A stretch of 64,000 nucleotides of DNA from Lachnospiraceae bacterium (GTDB lineage Bacteria; Bacillota; Clostridia; Lachnospirales; Lachnospiraceae). The position numbers and the translations under genes are program-made. Positions 63,274 to 64,000 of the stretch are shown piece after piece. The stretch covers positions 1-64,000 of the forward strand of contig CAJTFW010000003.1 of the NCBI GenBank assembly GCA_910575445.1, in the 5' to 3' direction. The notes under the pieces are model-generated. The model searched no databases, was not told where the DNA came from, and worked only from the letters and a program-made list of their open reading frames with translations. Position 1 is the first letter of the stretch; the number at the start of each line of letters is the position of its first letter.

Positions 63274-64000
63274 ATGATGACATTGGAGAGATTTGAGGAA
63301 GCCTGCGAGGTCGTGGGAAGAGTGACAACAAAGACGCGATTGATGTACAGCCAGTATTTTAGTGAGCAGTCTGGTAATAAAGTGTATTTAAAACCGGAAA
63401 ATATGCAGAAAACCGGGGCTTTTAAGATACGGGGGGCATATTATAAGATTAGTACGCTCACGGATGAAGAACGGGCAAAGGGACTGATTACAGCTTCCGC
63501 AGGCAATCATGCGCAGGGTGTGGCATATGCGGCAAAAGAGTATGGGTGTAAGGCAGTGATTGTGATGCCAACAACAACGCCTCTTATTAAGGTGAACCAT
63601 ACCAAAGAGTATGGCGCAGAAGTGGTACTTTGTGGAAATGATTATGATGAAGCATGTGCACATGCGTATAAGTTGGCAGAGGAACATGGCTATACATTTA
63701 TTCATCCATTTGATGACCTGGATGTGGCTGTTGGGCAAGGGACAATCTCGATGGAGATTTTTAAGGAATTGCCGTTGGTGGATTATATTTTGGTGCCGAT
63801 TGGAGGAGGCGGATTGGCAGCGGGTGTGGCAACACTTGCAAAGCATCTAAATCCAAAGATTCAGGTGATTGGCGTGGAGCCAACTGGGGCAAACTGTATG
63901 GAGCAGTCAGTGGCAAAGGGAGAGGTTATCTGTCTGCCACAGAGCAATACAATTGCGGATGGTACAGCGGTCAGGCAGCCAGGGAAGGAGATATTTCCTT
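63274..64000 (+). CDS. ilvA: Threonine ammonia-lyase, 3' end outside the window
   Basis: The frame from ATG 63274 (or 63277, after TAAGGAG) stays open to the window edge, about 242 codons. It encodes the PLP-dependent fold: KTGAFKIRGAYYKI with the PLP Lys, SAGNHAQGVAYAA, and the phosphate loop PIGGGGLAAGVA. It deaminates threonine to 2-oxobutanoate, for isoleucine synthesis or catabolism. The C-terminal ACT region that would distinguish biosynthetic from degradative forms is not in view. Confidence 0.92.
   Translation, partial: MMTLERFEEACEVVGRVTTKTRLMYSQYFSEQSGNKVYLKPENMQKTGAFKIRGAYYKISTLTDEERAKGLITASAGNHAQGVAYAAKEYGCKAVIVMPTTTPLIKVNHTKEYGAEVVLCGNDYDEACAHAYKLAEEHGYTFIHPFDDLDVAVGQGTISMEIFKELPLVDYILVPIGGGGLAAGVATLAKHLNPKIQVIGVEPTGANCMEQSVAKGEVICLPQSNTIADGTAVRQPGKEIFP

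Noticed and set aside
1-64000. CRISPR arrays, tRNA or rRNA genes, intact transposases or prophage
   Set aside because: Scanned by eye; no regular spacer-repeat series, no tRNA or rRNA signatures and no transposase or phage structural motifs.

Overview
The window looks like chromosomal DNA of a spore-forming member of the Firmicutes, most likely a Lachnospiraceae-type Clostridium relative. The basis is the gene order (plsX-acpP-rnc-smc-ftsY; yqfC-yqfD-phoH-ybeY; rsmD-coaD near ylbJ), sporulation families (YqfC, YqfD, SpoVB-like, YlbJ, a BofC-like protein), strong AGGAGG ribosome sites, TTGACA/TATAAT promoters and a moderate base composition. I see no rRNA, tRNA, CRISPR array, prophage or intact transposase.

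Layout: 1-586 is a truncated copy of an interspersed structured repeat and the leuS promoter. 586-6728 holds leuS and two ECF sigma/anti-sigma cassettes. 6766-10365 holds an EF-G-like GTPase and a CLC anion transporter. 10366-13989 is an island-like stretch: an HTH-ABC ATPase fusion with its permease, between two decayed genes (DUF1016 nuclease, AlbA_2-type ATP-binding regulator). 14064-34681 is a dense housekeeping and sporulation stretch (DHH phosphoesterase, NhaC antiporter, YqfC/YqfD/PhoH/YbeY, DUF3048 lipoprotein, SpoVB-like flippase, an FthC-ProA fusion, RsmD, CoaD, YlbJ, M23 protein, RNA-modifying enzymes, YgiQ). 34808-36348 has a pseudouridine synthase and RecU. 36440-41951 is a histidine operon (hisZ, hisG, a phosphoesterase, hisD, hisB and a HisF-like/HisIE fusion). 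42488-47336 is a complete branched-chain amino-acid ABC transporter. 47395-47879 is the full-length repeat. 47937-50862 carries kptA, a MATE pump with an apparent attenuator leader, and a PARG-type macrodomain protein. 50921-54115 has small genes, a Cys/Gly-rich protein, a zinc-dependent phospholipase C-like protein and an MFS permease. 54116-54720 holds remnants of a two-gene AAA ATPase/RloB-like module. 54743-64000 has a chemotaxis receptor, the plsX-ftsY cluster and the start of ilvA.

The strongest candidate for something undescribed is the repeat family (full copy 47395-47879, 5'-truncated copy 113-467, 52-bp copy 34685-34736). It has GGACGCT/AGCGTCC ends and two modules, each a perfect or near-perfect 23-24 bp stem enclosing a second conserved folded core. 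The right-module stem shows compensatory base changes between copies. Two copies lie directly against sigma-A promoters. Further candidates are the MATE leader attenuator, the kptA/macrodomain neighbourhood, the FthC-ProA fusion and the HisIE protein whose HisF-like barrel appears to have lost its catalytic aspartates. Everything here was read by eye; family names rest on recognised motifs, not database searches.
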